Assembly (NCBI GenBank): GCA_003194525.1
Contig: NBIV01000535.1
Location: 1-27,814 of the forward strand
DNA length: 27,814 nt
From: Gracilariopsis chorda
Taxonomy: Eukaryota > Rhodophyta > Florideophyceae > Gracilariales > Gracilariaceae
Direction: 5' to 3'
This document shows positions 1-9,959 of the stretch, piece by piece; the stretch's first letter is position 1; each line of letters starts with the position of its first letter. Below the pieces are notes generated by a model. It saw only the letters and a list, made by a program, of their open reading frames with translations, had not been told where the DNA came from and ran no database searches. The position numbers were made by a program, and so were the translations under genes.

Positions 1-62
1 TGGGCTGGCTTGCTCTTGAATCAAGGTACCATTTTTGCTTGCCAACGTCATGGCTGTGGTCA
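1..62 (-). pseudogene. Copia protease fragment at window edge
   Basis: The minus strand reads a copia protease active-site region; the expected DSGAS reads DSRAS here (GGA to AGA) while the right arm keeps DSGAS at 24330. The gene continues outside the window. Confidence 0.6.
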
Positions 63-89
63 GCTCCAGCCAGTCCAGCTGCTATGGAT

Positions 90-640
90 TGTAGTACAGT
101 GGGCACTATATATGCTCCTGAGGATGGTCTGTTATAAGATTTCCTAACGGAGTATCTGTATTTTCTAACTGGTGCCACGTATCACACAACTTCAGAGGAA
201 TCGTTCCACCGGACTGTGATTCGTTACGTAAGTTTTTGTAGGATACAATAGATAGTTTCCGTCGAGGTCAGCTCGCCGCATTGCATATAGTGCGCTGCTG
301 GAGCTCCACCTCCGGGGAAGTAAAGCAAGCACCCTCGAGGCTTGTTCTAGTTCGTCTGGTTGAACCTCGTGATACTCAACTTCAGGTACACTATTATGTC
401 ATCCTCTAGGTGTGGTTTGTAAGCCGCAGATACCCAGTGCGTCCCATAGCAGCGCCTGTTGAATCATCCTCTGCCGAGTGAACCCGCTCTCCGCTTGGTG
501 CTTGCGGATCTCCTTTCAGGATTCCACACTCACTGCTCTTATATTAGCGAAACCACCACTTATTGGGACTCATCTGTTAGGCCGAATCTAAAAGTCTTAT
601 TCTACGGACGTTGTGCCCACCACTTGCTCTATGTATCACA
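90..640 (+). repeat. Gypsy 5' LTR, left copy
   Basis: About 551 bp, starting TGTAGTACAG and ending ATGTATCACA, so it has the TG...CA ends typical of LTRs. It aligns along its whole length with 7705-8264 but with many substitutions and small indels (roughly a fifth of positions by eye), showing an old insertion. Short ORFs within it (for example around 459-680) are not genes. Confidence 0.9.
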
Positions 641-642
641 AA

Positions 643-655
643 TGGTTCTGCGACC
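643..655 (+). promoter_or_regulatory. Candidate primer binding site
   Basis: TGGTTCTGCGACC begins two bases after the 5' LTR, the position and TGG start expected for a site that pairs with the CCA end of a tRNA primer. I cannot name the tRNA. The right copy (23697-23709, minus) reads TGGTTTTGCGACC. Confidence 0.55.
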
Positions 656-737
656 TAGAAGATTTGTTTTTTTAAGTTAAATCTAACGGAGCTCGACAGA
701 AAAGCGATACACTCGCACCGACTGGACCCCCTTCGTA

Positions 738-3064
738 GTGGAATCCTTCCTAAAGCTGATTTGGAAGTGGAAGCAAATCACCCCAATGTACTCCTCTATG
801 TACCCTCAAGAACCTACCCCGAAAAGTCCCTCTCAGGCTTCTCAGGCACCAGGCCCTCACGTTGGACGCACCACGCGCAGCGCCACTCAAGAATCCACCG
901 CCATGCTGGATGATTTTGAACGTCTCCTACGGAATGCTGGCTCCACTGTCGACCGGTTCCAACAATGCCTAAGGAGACTACATGACCCGAGGATAGCGGA
1001 TAACTCCGCCACGCTTCAGGAGAATACCACTGTGAAAGTTGAAGAACCCCAGACGGCGTTACAACCGCCGCAACTTCAGGAGACTCAGGCCCAGGGCGCG
1101 ATAGGAGCCGAGAAACTTATCGAGTCTATGGCCCCACACCTCACTGACTGGCTCTCGAAAGAGCTCGCCGAACGGATTTCTGCAGGTGTCAAGGCAGATC
1201 TTGGATCCCACCACCACCTTTAGTGGCGAAGATTAGGACCAAAAGTGCGCTTCGCACGGCAGATGCCCTTTTGGATTCCGATGCTTTCCTTGAGGTGATT
1301 TTTTAAGTTATTCAAGCGGAAGTTCACCCCCAAACCACACAACTACACAGTTTTCAAATTTCATCTTGCGTAGAGGAGAGGTACCCTCTATCAAAACTGA
1401 AGGTAACGCAGGGTAGAGGAGCACAGAATATTGCCATTAATCATGGCGGAGAAGGAAAGGTAGCCGCCCTAAGGAAGCAGAGAAGCCTTACGAATACCGC
1501 TATGAACCGTTTGAACCTGACACCCCACCGAGGAGGACAGGATACCGGTCGCGACAAAAATCACGTTGAGCAAGGAGGAAAGGATACTCTGTTGGTGGAT
1601 GGAGATAACGTGGACCACGTCAGACCCCCAGAAACCACTCAGGAAAGCGGAAGCAAAAACCCAAGGGACAGAAGAAGAAACAGAAGGCACCCCGACTTGG
1701 AGAGTATTACAGGCTCCGATTCCGAGAACAGCTCCAACTCAGAGAACGACGCATCTTTGAACGAGAAACGACCAAGAGTCAGGAAGATGGGCCCACTAAA
1801 CGATCTATGAGCCAAGATGGTGCATTATGAAACCTACAGGTGGAATAATTGCTATACTCTTTACGACACGTCAGTCGCTGAACGACTTAGGAGGATTCAG
1901 CGCAGAATGGATTCTCAAATGAAGAAGTACATCTTTTCAGGCGAAGGCCCCATCTCATTGCTGAACGTACTTACACGCTTCCGTTCGGATTTGAACACCA
2001 ACGGCTTACATGAAGGTTCTGCAGTGTGGTGCTTCCATTTCTATCTCATTGGGCAGGCACGCTCCCTCTTGCAACCCCTACTCACAGGAGAAAGCGCCAT
2101 TGTGGATGATTTTGGAACGGAAGTACTGATGACGTACCCGAGGTGGTCAACTTCCTCCTCAAACGGTACGCCACAGACGAGGTGGTTGCTGATGCCGACG
2201 CTGACATCACCTCCTACCAGCAGAGCATGGGAATGACTAAAACAGGGTTTTCCCACAAACTTTGGAGTAAGGCCTTCAGGTGTGGAACGGTGTACTCCGA
2301 ACGGCAGTTGAAGTCGCTGTTCGTCTAGGGGCTCCTCCCTTCGATACGAGCGATGGAGTGCAACCATTTAACCAACCATCCTCAGACCACCTATATGGAG
2401 TTAGCACACTTCTCGGAATCCTACGGGGACACCCACCGCGCTACACGGCGAAGCCACGCTCCACTTTCAAAAACACCCTTCGTCTTAAGGAATTGCACGG
2501 CGACGGCCTTTATGTTGGACATCAGCACCTTAGATGATGCGGACGCTCTAAAGATCGAACAGGAGCAAAACGCCCCTTCTCTCAGCTTTGCCTCACCCCA
2601 AGGAGCAAAGTACCCTTCACGGACACCGTCGTCACCCACATCATACACCTCAACGAGACCATTTAGAAACGTCTGCTTCGCAAATCCTCGAAGGTACCCA
2701 CCACCTTGTAGGTTATTTTTGTCCTGAGAACCGGTGCACTGCACCACTCTCACCACGGCAATGGGGCCACCATCCCTCAGAAGAGGGAGAAGAATTTCCA
2801 AGCAGCGACACCTATACGGGGAATGATAGTTACCATACTGCGTACAGCGATTTCCGTTCCCGTCAAGGTCGTTGTGAGTACCACACCTAATGGGGAAAGC
2901 CGCTCAACCAGTTCCGGCACCATCTATGGAGGGATCAGTCGGCCCGGTCACTGCTCCTATCACCCTGTAAGAGAACAATGTGATCCAGTTGCACCGCTGC
3001 ACCCAGACGCAGCGCCTGGAACTCTGACACCCTCCACTCAGGGAAACCCTCATGACCACGCGTA
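738..3064 (+). pseudogene. Gypsy gag, frameshifted, left copy
   Basis: Gag is the structural polyprotein that forms the virus-like particle. The reading switches frame: 738-1222 (first ATG at 786; N-terminal region rich in P/S/T/Q), then a second frame from about 1220 through 2140 with stops at 1302-1304 and 1808-1810, then a third frame from about 2143 to 2727 with a TAG at 2326-2328. The part from 1817 to 2400 resembles the retrotransposon gag capsid domain, with stretches such as FRSDLNTNG and SYQQSMGMTK followed by an LWSKAFRCG segment. A charged linker (about 1500-1800) precedes it. A broken zinc-knuckle-like Cys stretch is near 2705-2765. The 3' end is uncertain. The right-arm copy has a different set of frameshifts. 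Confidence 0.82.
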
Positions 3065-3280
3065 GACGCTCCGCGTGGCTCCTTTCCCTCAATCCTCAAT
3101 CCAACGGAAGTCGCCTCTAGGAAAGGGAGGGAACCCGTACGCCAAGTGTCAATGAAATTGGTGGACCCCCCATTTTCAGCGAACCCATCCCATCCCTTCG
3201 AGGAATCAGTGTATCTGCTCCCACGCGAGAACTAAAAATTATTTCCTTTCTCAAGATGCTCTCCTCTCACATCAACCACC

Positions 3281-4016
3281 GCAAGTGCCATCTTTGATAC
3301 AGGCGCCGGTCCAAACCTGGGATCCCTAGGTCGGCCCTGAACTCCTTAAGGATGGAAAAATTACCAACAGTGCGCGACGCCTCGCGGAGAACGTTAAACA
3401 TCCTTGGAGCTCTGCCTTTAAATCTCAGTGTCGGACCCTTAAAGATGAGAATTTTGTTTTTGGTGGTGACACACTTGGCCGTACGCTGTATACTGGGGAT
3501 TTCCTTTGTAGACCGGTATGTGCGTGGAATCTACCAACGCATGCAGAATGCGACATTTCATAATGCTGGTCCTGTAGTTATTGGGTCCGCATCTCCAGGA
3601 CCCGACGCAAATGTAAGTCAGAGGGGTAGACTGGTAGACTTCCAAGGAGACGCAGTCGAACAAACTCCGCGTAGTTTAAAGTGTTCAGATACCCGCGAGG
3701 AGCCAGACCGAATTGTAATCATCCACCAGGTTGGTCCTTCTTGCAAAGGAGCCCTCATCTTACTACAAAGCAGCACTCCATGGCTAATGGTGTCAAGGAA
3801 TTATTGCCAACCCTCCTATACAGGGTTGTCTTTGCCAACCTTAAGGAGTCTTCTTTAAGGCTCCACAACGGCACCATACTGGGGATAGCTTTGCCCGCTC
3901 CTGCAGGAATGGTCAAGATCCCGCCAAAGAAATACCTCGTCATACAAGACACTGTCACTGCAATGGAGAATGATTCTTCACCGTCGCCTCCTAAGGAGAC
4001 GCCCCCTGCCCCATGA
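3281..4016 (+). pseudogene. Gypsy aspartic protease and linker to RT, left copy
   Basis: Codons at 3281-3319 read ASAIFDTGAGPNL, the DTGA active-site motif of a retropepsin, which matures the polyprotein. The frame breaks just after (the motif frame stops about 30 bp later) and continues in another frame from about 3330 to 3858, with a VRCILGISFVDR stretch that fits the ILG motif region of retropepsins. From 3681 to 4016 a further frame encodes the linker that usually lies between protease and RT. At least two frameshifts make this non-functional. Confidence 0.8.
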
Positions 4017-4096
4017 CAGGAGAAGCTCCAAATTGGCGAAGCATTCGTACATTATTGCCAAAGGATAATAGAAATATTATCTGCTTTTGAGGATAT

Positions 4097-6082
4097 GTGG
4101 TCTCTGGCCGTTTGGGCCAAGTGAATTTGACCAAACACCGGATCCAGTTAACATCTGAGGGTAACCCAGTACATCAACTCCCAAGGAGAGCCGGACCCCA
4201 TGCACGCGATTTCAAGCGTGAGGAGATCCAACACATGTTGGACAAGGGCATGATTGAGCCGTGCACCTCCGAATGGACCTCCTACGTGGTGTTTGCTAGG
4301 GAGAAGCATGGATGTCTGAGGTTTTTTATCGATTAAAGACGACTGAATGAGGTAACCTTGCGGGATTCCTACCCGATAACCCGCGTAGCTGAATGTATCG
4401 GCTCTCTAGGCGATGCGTCGGTATTCTCTACGCTGGATGCCAATAGTGGATACTGGAAAATCGAGGTGGACGATGCTGATAAGGACAAGACAACGTTCAC
4501 CACCCATTGTGGCATATTAAGATTCCTAAAGATACCTTTCGGATTGAAAAACGCACCCGCCACCTTCCAGCGGGCAATTGACATAATCCTGTCAATGTTG
4601 AAGTTGCAATACGCCCTGATATACATTGAAGACGTCATCATCCACTCACGCACCGTGAAATAGCACTTCGAGTATATAGGACACGTTCTACCACTCCTGA
4701 AAGATTCTGGCCTACCTCTGAAGCTAGAGAAGTTCTTCTTCTTCAAGTGTTCTATGGATTACCTGTGACACGTACTGCTCCCTGGTTACCTACAGGTACC
4801 AAGCAAGACTTGAGATGCCATCAAGAAAGCCAAACTGGCCACGGATCAGACGGAACTACGTTCTTTTCTAGATTTGTGCAACGTCTTCCGCAGGTTTGTG
4901 CCTAATTTCTCCAGAATAGCAACCCCATTGAACCGATTTTTGGAGAAAGATAAACCGACGCAAAGTGACAATTTGTCGGACCAGGAGTATGAAGCTTTCG
5001 AAATCCTGAAGAGGAAGCTGATTTAACCTCCGATATTGGTTCTACCGAAACGGCACGGACGAATTGCTTTGGATACGGAAGCCTGTAAGTACTAGTTGGG
5101 ATGTGCTCTCCTACAGAAACAGCCGGAGGTTGGACTGCAGCCAATTGGTTACTTGAGTTGTAGCCGCTTCCAGGCGGAGCCAAACTACTCCCTCTCTGAG
5201 CGGGAATGTCTCGCTATCGTGTAGGCAGTGCTACTACTGCGCCCCTACTTGGAGGGTATGCGCTTCACCTTGAGGACTGATCATGCTCCACTGAAGTGAA
5301 TTTTGTCTTTGACGGACGTATCCAAACTTCTAGAACGTTGGAGGTTGCGCCTGCTGGAGTACGAGTTTGATATCGTTCACCGCCCAAACGTGAAACACTA
5401 GGCCCTGGACGCTCTGTCCTATATATTTACAGGTGAAGAAGATACAATACAGTTGGAAAACACCGTTCCGTGCCTGACCCTATGTGGCACGGAGAAAGAA
5501 AGCGTGCTTGCAGGAGATTCCGTGGAGTTTAGTAAGCCGCGCTGAAAATATGCCGGTATTCCTGAGGTAATGGCCCTAGTTGAGGACGAGAAAGAAGTAC
5601 TGCTCATAACCATGCAGGAATTCTTCAAAGAGCCGAGAACGGACCCTTTCTGTAAAGAGATCCTCGGCACTGTTGAACACACCAAGTCCTTCTTCTGTAT
5701 AGATAGGCATGGACTGTTGGTGCACCGCGCACCCTTTGATGGCTCACTTCAAAAGGTGGTTTCGGCAAGCCTGCGGGATAAAGTCCTGTATCTCTCGCAT
5801 TATCCTCTCCTTGTAGGACAAACCCCAGGAGACGTCAGAAGACCGCCAAATGTCACCTCAAAATTGACGCGAAGCACCTTAGGGCCCTACGAGGTCTTTG
5901 CCACCTGTAAAGATACGATCTCCATCGAGGTAGACGGGCTTCATGAAGTCGTCTCACGAAACCGGGTGACAAACGTCCCAGAGCCTCTCCCATGGAAAAG
6001 CCCTCAGCAGCCACCCATCGCTCATCCCCCACCACAGGCAGCACCGGCGACAACCCGGACAGGCCCCGTTCACATAAGGTAG
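4097..6082 (+). pseudogene. Gypsy pol: RT, RNase H, truncated integrase, left copy
   Basis: One reading frame of 662 codons holds all pol domains without a frameshift but with ten stops (at 4334, 4661, 4766, 4811, 5024, 5093, 5222, 5297, 5399, 5543). RT: motif A STLDANSGYW (about 4430-4460), FGLKNAPATFQRA (about 4540-4575) and YIEDVIIHS (about 4621-4647); the usual YxDD box has Glu in place of the first Asp. RNase H: LDTEAC (about 5068-5085), YSLSERECLAIV (about 5188-5221) and LRTDHAPLK (about 5270-5296). Integrase: an H2C2-like LSHYPLLVG (about 5792-5818) is followed almost at once by a C-terminal GPYEV module (about 5883-5970), so the catalytic DDE core is absent. A Pro-rich tail ends the frame. 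Confidence 0.93.
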
Positions 6083-6544
6083 TATCGGCGGACTTCTATA
6101 GCCGTTTTATGACTGAGTATGCTCCTCGTTTGGCAAGACTCCTCGGGACTCGGGATACCGCGGACGTACTCTCGACACCCCAGGGTGGTACCCTGTGTGC
6201 AGTGCATCACATCATGTCAAATAAGTTCAGGAATTAAGTACCGCGTCAGATGGTATTGCTACAACTCAGCACTTGACACTGAATAACCTCTAGAACACAT
6301 CCCCGAAAACTTCTTCAGGCGGTATCACGCCAAACTGGAACGAAACCGCACCTGTTCGTAGGTGTTCTCGTTTAGAAAAAGGGGAGGGGGCCAGCAATGG
6401 TCTATCCCTGCCTTTCTCACCTACAGGAGACAAATATTTTACTACCCTACAGGTTTCTTATCATATATTTTGCATCTATAGGGAGTAATAGACACAATTT
6501 AACCCTAACCTTAGATGGGACTGCTGTACCAGCTAAAGGATAAC
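6083..6544. other. Non-coding gypsy 3' region, left copy
   Basis: Between the end of pol and the antisense ORF I see no supported gene. A short ORF overlapping the pol tail (5992-6237) is a frame shadow. The stretch is almost identical in the right arm (17806-18267). Confidence 0.6.
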
Positions 6545-6576
6545 TTTATTGAATTTAATAACTGGACCCGTGCAGG

Positions 6577-7407
6577 CTATGTCACCTTCTAGAGGCTCCC
6601 CCCAAAGCATGCAGCACAATCTGCATTCAAGCGCGCCTTCCCCACCTTGGCCTGGTTATCGATGAACTCCTACAGGCTGTCATGCATCACCTTCAGAGAA
6701 TCGTTAACCGTACGCACCTTCCAAAGCTTCAGCATCTAGCCACGAGCTTCGCCAATATCTTCAACGGGAGAAGCTATTGCACTGATGCGCACTACCAGGC
6801 AGGCTTGCACCAACTTCTGAAAGGCGACTTCCATCGCACCCTATGGTGACTGGACGGTGGTAGCAACCACCCAAGGAGCTGCGGACACCACCATTGAGGC
6901 AGGCACACTAGCCTGGACAGGAGGGGCAGGTCCAGCCACCGAAGGCAATGGCGACTGAGGAGCCGGAGAAACGGACGCAGGCGCCGACACTGGAGGTGAG
7001 GAAAAATCCAGCGGTAGCACACTCCTCAATGCGGGCTGAATCGCAGGAGCCGAAAGAACCGAAGGCGTTAGAACCACTGAGGCAGGAGCCATCGCATCCT
7101 CCTCCATAGTCAATACATCCATCGCTACCGCAGGTCCCCTATGCACCGACGCCGGAGTGACAGTTTCAGGAGCTGTAGCATCAATTGGAGGAGCAATTTC
7201 TGTGTTGACACCAGAAAAGGAGGGAGATACATGCAGAGGAATGCCGCTGCTTTTATGTCTTTCAGGAATCGCGGAGCTCTCGCAAAACCGTCGAAGAATT
7301 CGTGTGGATGACGACTCGAAGGATGCAGGAGATGTAGGCCGCTCCGTAATGCAGAACCGATTCATAGTTCTGCGTTCAGTCGTTCCACCAGAACATGAAA
7401 ATCGCAT
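6577..7407 (-). pseudogene. Antisense ORF between gypsy pol and 3' LTR, left copy
   Basis: On the strand opposite to the retrotransposon, an ATG ORF of 188 codons (7407 to 6841) is open and preserved in both arms. The N-terminal third is Ser/Arg-rich, the rest is dominated by Pro, Ala, Ser and Val. The same frame continues past its first stop to 6577 with a Lys/Leu/Val-rich, helix-like sequence; all five stops in this extended frame are TAG. An AATAAA lies about 27 nt beyond (6545-6550, minus). I recognise no family. Antisense ORFs in this position are known from some plant Ty3/gypsy elements such as Grande; that comparison is positional only. It could also be a chance low-complexity ORF. Left and right proteins differ at about four residues. 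Confidence 0.55.
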
Positions 7408-7691
7408 GCACGAGGAAGTGAGGAAACGGGGCTTAAATGCACCCAGTCACCATAAGTAGTTCCACCTGACACGTGAGCGGACGCAAATTTATAGGCATGA
7501 GATCAGAGCCGAGTTTTCGCCCTGGGGGGTTCAGAACAGACGCCGCGCGGAAGGAAAGCGTATGAGAGGACAATACCTGCCATGAAGGTACCAAGACTCG
7601 TCGCTGCAAGGCGCGCCACTAGAGAACTCGCAGCATCACTGAAAGAAGCGGGCACTTAGGCATGATGCACCTTGGGGACGTGGTGCAATCC
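7408..7691. other. Upstream region of the antisense ORF
   Basis: No coding signal seen. It lies between the antisense ORF start and the polypurine tract, so it would hold any promoter of the antisense ORF. I see no clear TATA box. Confidence 0.45.
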
Positions 7692-7702
7692 AAGAAAGGG
7701 GG
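7692..7702 (+). promoter_or_regulatory. Polypurine tract of gypsy
   Basis: AAGAAAGGGGG lies two bases before the 3' LTR, the position of the plus-strand DNA primer in LTR retrotransposons. The mirror copy is at 16647-16657. Confidence 0.8.
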
Positions 7703-7704
7703 TA

Positions 7705-8264
7705 TACAGTACAGTGGGCACTGTATATGCTCCTAATGATGGGCTGTCGCGGAAGATTCCTAACGTATCTGCATTTCTAGCTGATGCCAGGTAGCACAAC
7801 ATTCCAGAGAAATCGTTCCAGCTGACCGTACTATAACTAGCTAAAATAACCTAACTTAGATTTTTATAGGGTACATTAGATAATTTCTGCCGAGGTCAGC
7901 TCGCTGCACTGTATATAGTCTGCCGCTGGACGCTCCACCTCCTGGGATAAACCAAGCCCCCTCGAGGCATGTTCTAGTTCGTCTGGTTCAACCTCGTGAG
8001 ATTCACCTTCAGGTACACTCTTACGTCATCCTCTATGTGTGGTTTCCGAGCCGCCAATACCCAGCGCGTGCCACAGCAGCCCCTTTAGGATTAATCTCCA
8101 CCCAGGAAACCGGCTCTTCGCTTGGTGTTTGCCAATCTCCTTTCAGGGTTCCCCCAGTCGCTGCTCCTATACTCAGGAGACCACCGCCTATTGGAACTCA
8201 TTTGTTAGACCGAATGTAAAAGTCCTAGTCTACAAACTTTGTGCTCACCACTGGCTGTACCACA
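7705..8264 (+). repeat. Gypsy 3' LTR, left copy
   Basis: About 560 bp, homologous to 90-640. It starts TACAGTACAG (the canonical TG has become TA) and ends CTGTACCACA, giving an imperfect 10-bp inverted repeat with the 5' LTR start. It is nearly identical to its mirror 16086-16645, in contrast to the 5' LTR pair. ORFs at 8037-8329 lie in or across it and are not genes. Confidence 0.9.
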
Positions 8265-8297
8265 TGAACAATACCCATGCTCTCCCCTTTGGCTCAC

Positions 8298-8848
8298 CTA
8301 AATCATTAATTTTCGGCTTATTCTTCTGATGGGAACTCCGAGGGGCATTTCAATTTCTCTTTCTCGGGATTTCTGGACAGAAACGCCTAATATTACCCTT
8401 CTTGTCACAAAGAAAGCACCTTTTTTACTGAAAGGCGTCCGTACTTTCGCAAGAAAGGCAATAGCCGCTCCATCACCAGAATTACTGCTTTGAATCATGT
8501 CTAGCTGGGCTTCCTTAGACAGGATCATGGGTACAGCATCTCTGAATATCTCGTTAGTGGCCCGTATCACTTCAACCGTCACGTCAAATTCCCTAGTCCA
8601 TCCTCTCAGCAATGTTCTTAGCTTTTCTTCTTCAGCTAGGCAGTTTCCAATCTTTCTAAGCCTAGACGCAATCCCCGCCAGTTGTTTCAAGTACTCAAGA
8701 ACAGGTTCCTTGGCTGACATACGAATCTCTTGGTACTTCTCCCGTAGACCATCAATAGTGGCCTGTGACACCATTTTGAAGTGGTTTTTTAAAGAGAACC
8801 AGACACCTGCAGGGTCCTTGGTGTCAATTTTCGACGCAACAGATGATT
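8298..8848 (-). pseudogene. Ty1/copia gag fragment, left copy
   Basis: The minus strand encodes a copia-type gag with a WFSLKNHF stretch near 8800 and a helical region (YQEIRMSAKEPVLEYLKQL, then CLAEEEKLRTLLRGW). Compared with the right arm it has lost one base in a T/A homopolymer near 8421-8426, so the frame leaves the zinc knuckle. The end of the ORF (about 8298-8420) is therefore out of frame. The gypsy 3' LTR begins 33 bp further on. Confidence 0.8.
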
Positions 8849-9948
8849 GTCAAACTGAAAACAGAACACATGACAGCACAATGTAATTTCTGTCATGATA
8901 CTTCTTCTCTGCTTCATTACTAGAACTCTAATCCAGAATACCGGTGCCAATCAATACATCTCAAACTTTCGTGCGTAGAACAACTTTCATCTTCCGGGAC
9001 CGCATGTGGTCTTTGTATGCCTGAATTGAAGGAAAACGTAGCTTATATACTTCAACAAGATCGTTCTTTATAATTCTACGTAAAAGCTCCGCGTAAAAAG
9101 GATGCTACAACTTGTTACGCTTAATGTGGGGAATAATATGTGCAGTTGCGACGGGAAGGATGTAGTGCGGTACTTGAAGCAACTTTGTTCTTTTTACCCA
9201 GATCAAGCTAGATCTATCGCTGCTGATACTGTTCTTCAGACCTTGGCTACTTAGCTGTTCGACTGTTTCTTACATCCAGCTTGGTGGTGAACTTCCTCTC
9301 TGAGAAACTCCACTGGTCGCTATCTACTCATGTGGTAGTATGGTAGGTGATGAACAGACCTCGAGGTTCGACCAGACTGCCTGCACAGACAGGCATCATT
9401 GTCCGACATGGAAAGCCACGCAAATGCGCCAACCAGGATATGGTAAAATATCCTGATGTTTTCCTCAATGCAGTATTCTTGCTGCAGCGTGACAACCCAT
9501 TCTTCGAACCGATTCTGTGTTGTCAGTTCTTAATTATCCCCATCTGCATCTTCCTGTTCTCCCGATCACCTGCGCCACCATTCCGAATGAATCTCCATGC
9601 CGTGTCGACCAGTTCGTTTCATACTGTTTTCGAACAGCAAGTTTGTGACCAGATTCTTCTTCTCGTGATAGAAATGGGTGGCAAACTTTTTTAGCTCGTT
9701 GGATTGCTCTTGGTCACCAGCGCATCAGCTTTATCAGTTTTGCAAAAATAATTGCAGATACTTGATACTGGTGTCAAATGGATGTGAAAGAGATGGCTAT
9801 TATATCTTATAGCGCGCAGAGTCAAGGCCCTTGTTCACAGGCTGGAAGCTTGCAAGTTGACACTTATGGCTCGCGATTTCGATATAGCCAGGAAATATTT
9901 TGCATACTCAGTCCTGGTGATGAAGTTGAACATCCATAATATTCCACA
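8849..9948 (-). mobile_element. Copia 5' leader and candidate LTR, left copy
   Basis: About 1.1 kb with no recognised protein. On the minus strand it begins TGTGGAATATT at 9948, similar to the TGTTGGAATAT-like starts of many copia LTRs. A TGG-starting, AGAG-containing motif near 8920-8936 is a possible degenerate primer binding site. Only one LTR is present, so the boundaries cannot be confirmed. The 115-codon ORF at 9347-9694 matches nothing I know. Confidence 0.4.
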
Positions 9949-9959
9949 TTTCGAACCGG

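Larger units (their letters stand above)
90..8264 (+). mobile_element. Ty3/gypsy LTR retrotransposon, degenerate, left copy
   Basis: An 8.2 kb element with two LTRs (90-640 and 7705-8264), a candidate primer binding site just after the 5' LTR and a polypurine tract just before the 3' LTR. The gene order protease, RT, RNase H, integrase identifies Ty3/gypsy. Gag and protease are frameshifted, pol has ten in-frame stops and the integrase core is missing, so it cannot be autonomous. It sits inside a copia fragment on the other strand: copia gag follows it (8298-8848, minus) and copia protease precedes it (about 1-62, minus). No clean target-site duplication is visible. Confidence 0.95.
1..9959 (+). 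repeat. Left arm of a ~10 kb inverted repeat
   Basis: This segment is the reverse complement of 14390-24349; position x pairs with about 24349 to 24351 minus x. The match ends sharply at 9959, where the left side continues into Helitron coding sequence and the right side into unrelated DNA. The window starts inside the arm, so its true outer end is not seen. It contains a gypsy element (+) inserted in a copia fragment (-). From about 4455 to 9959 I found only about 15-20 differences by eye; outside that, sampled stretches differ by about 3-6%. Confidence 0.97.

Noticed and set aside
4097..6082. Repeat-induced point mutation as cause of the pol stops
   Set aside because: Several stops fit C-to-T or G-to-A changes but others need transversions, and differences between arms are mixed; not supported without a consensus.
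85..8269. Target-site duplication of the gypsy element
   Set aside because: TGGAT before and TGAAC after do not match; on the other strand GTTCA and ATCCA or ATACA agree at only a few positions, so it is at best decayed.
8037..8329. ORFs in the gypsy 3' LTR (mirror 16021-16313)
   Set aside because: They lie in the LTR and its edge, and the homologous 5' LTR does not keep the frames.
9347..9694. 115-codon ORF, identical in both arms (mirror 14655-15002)
   Set aside because: Identity is explained by the near-identical arms; no recognised domain, and it is antisense to the copia leader.
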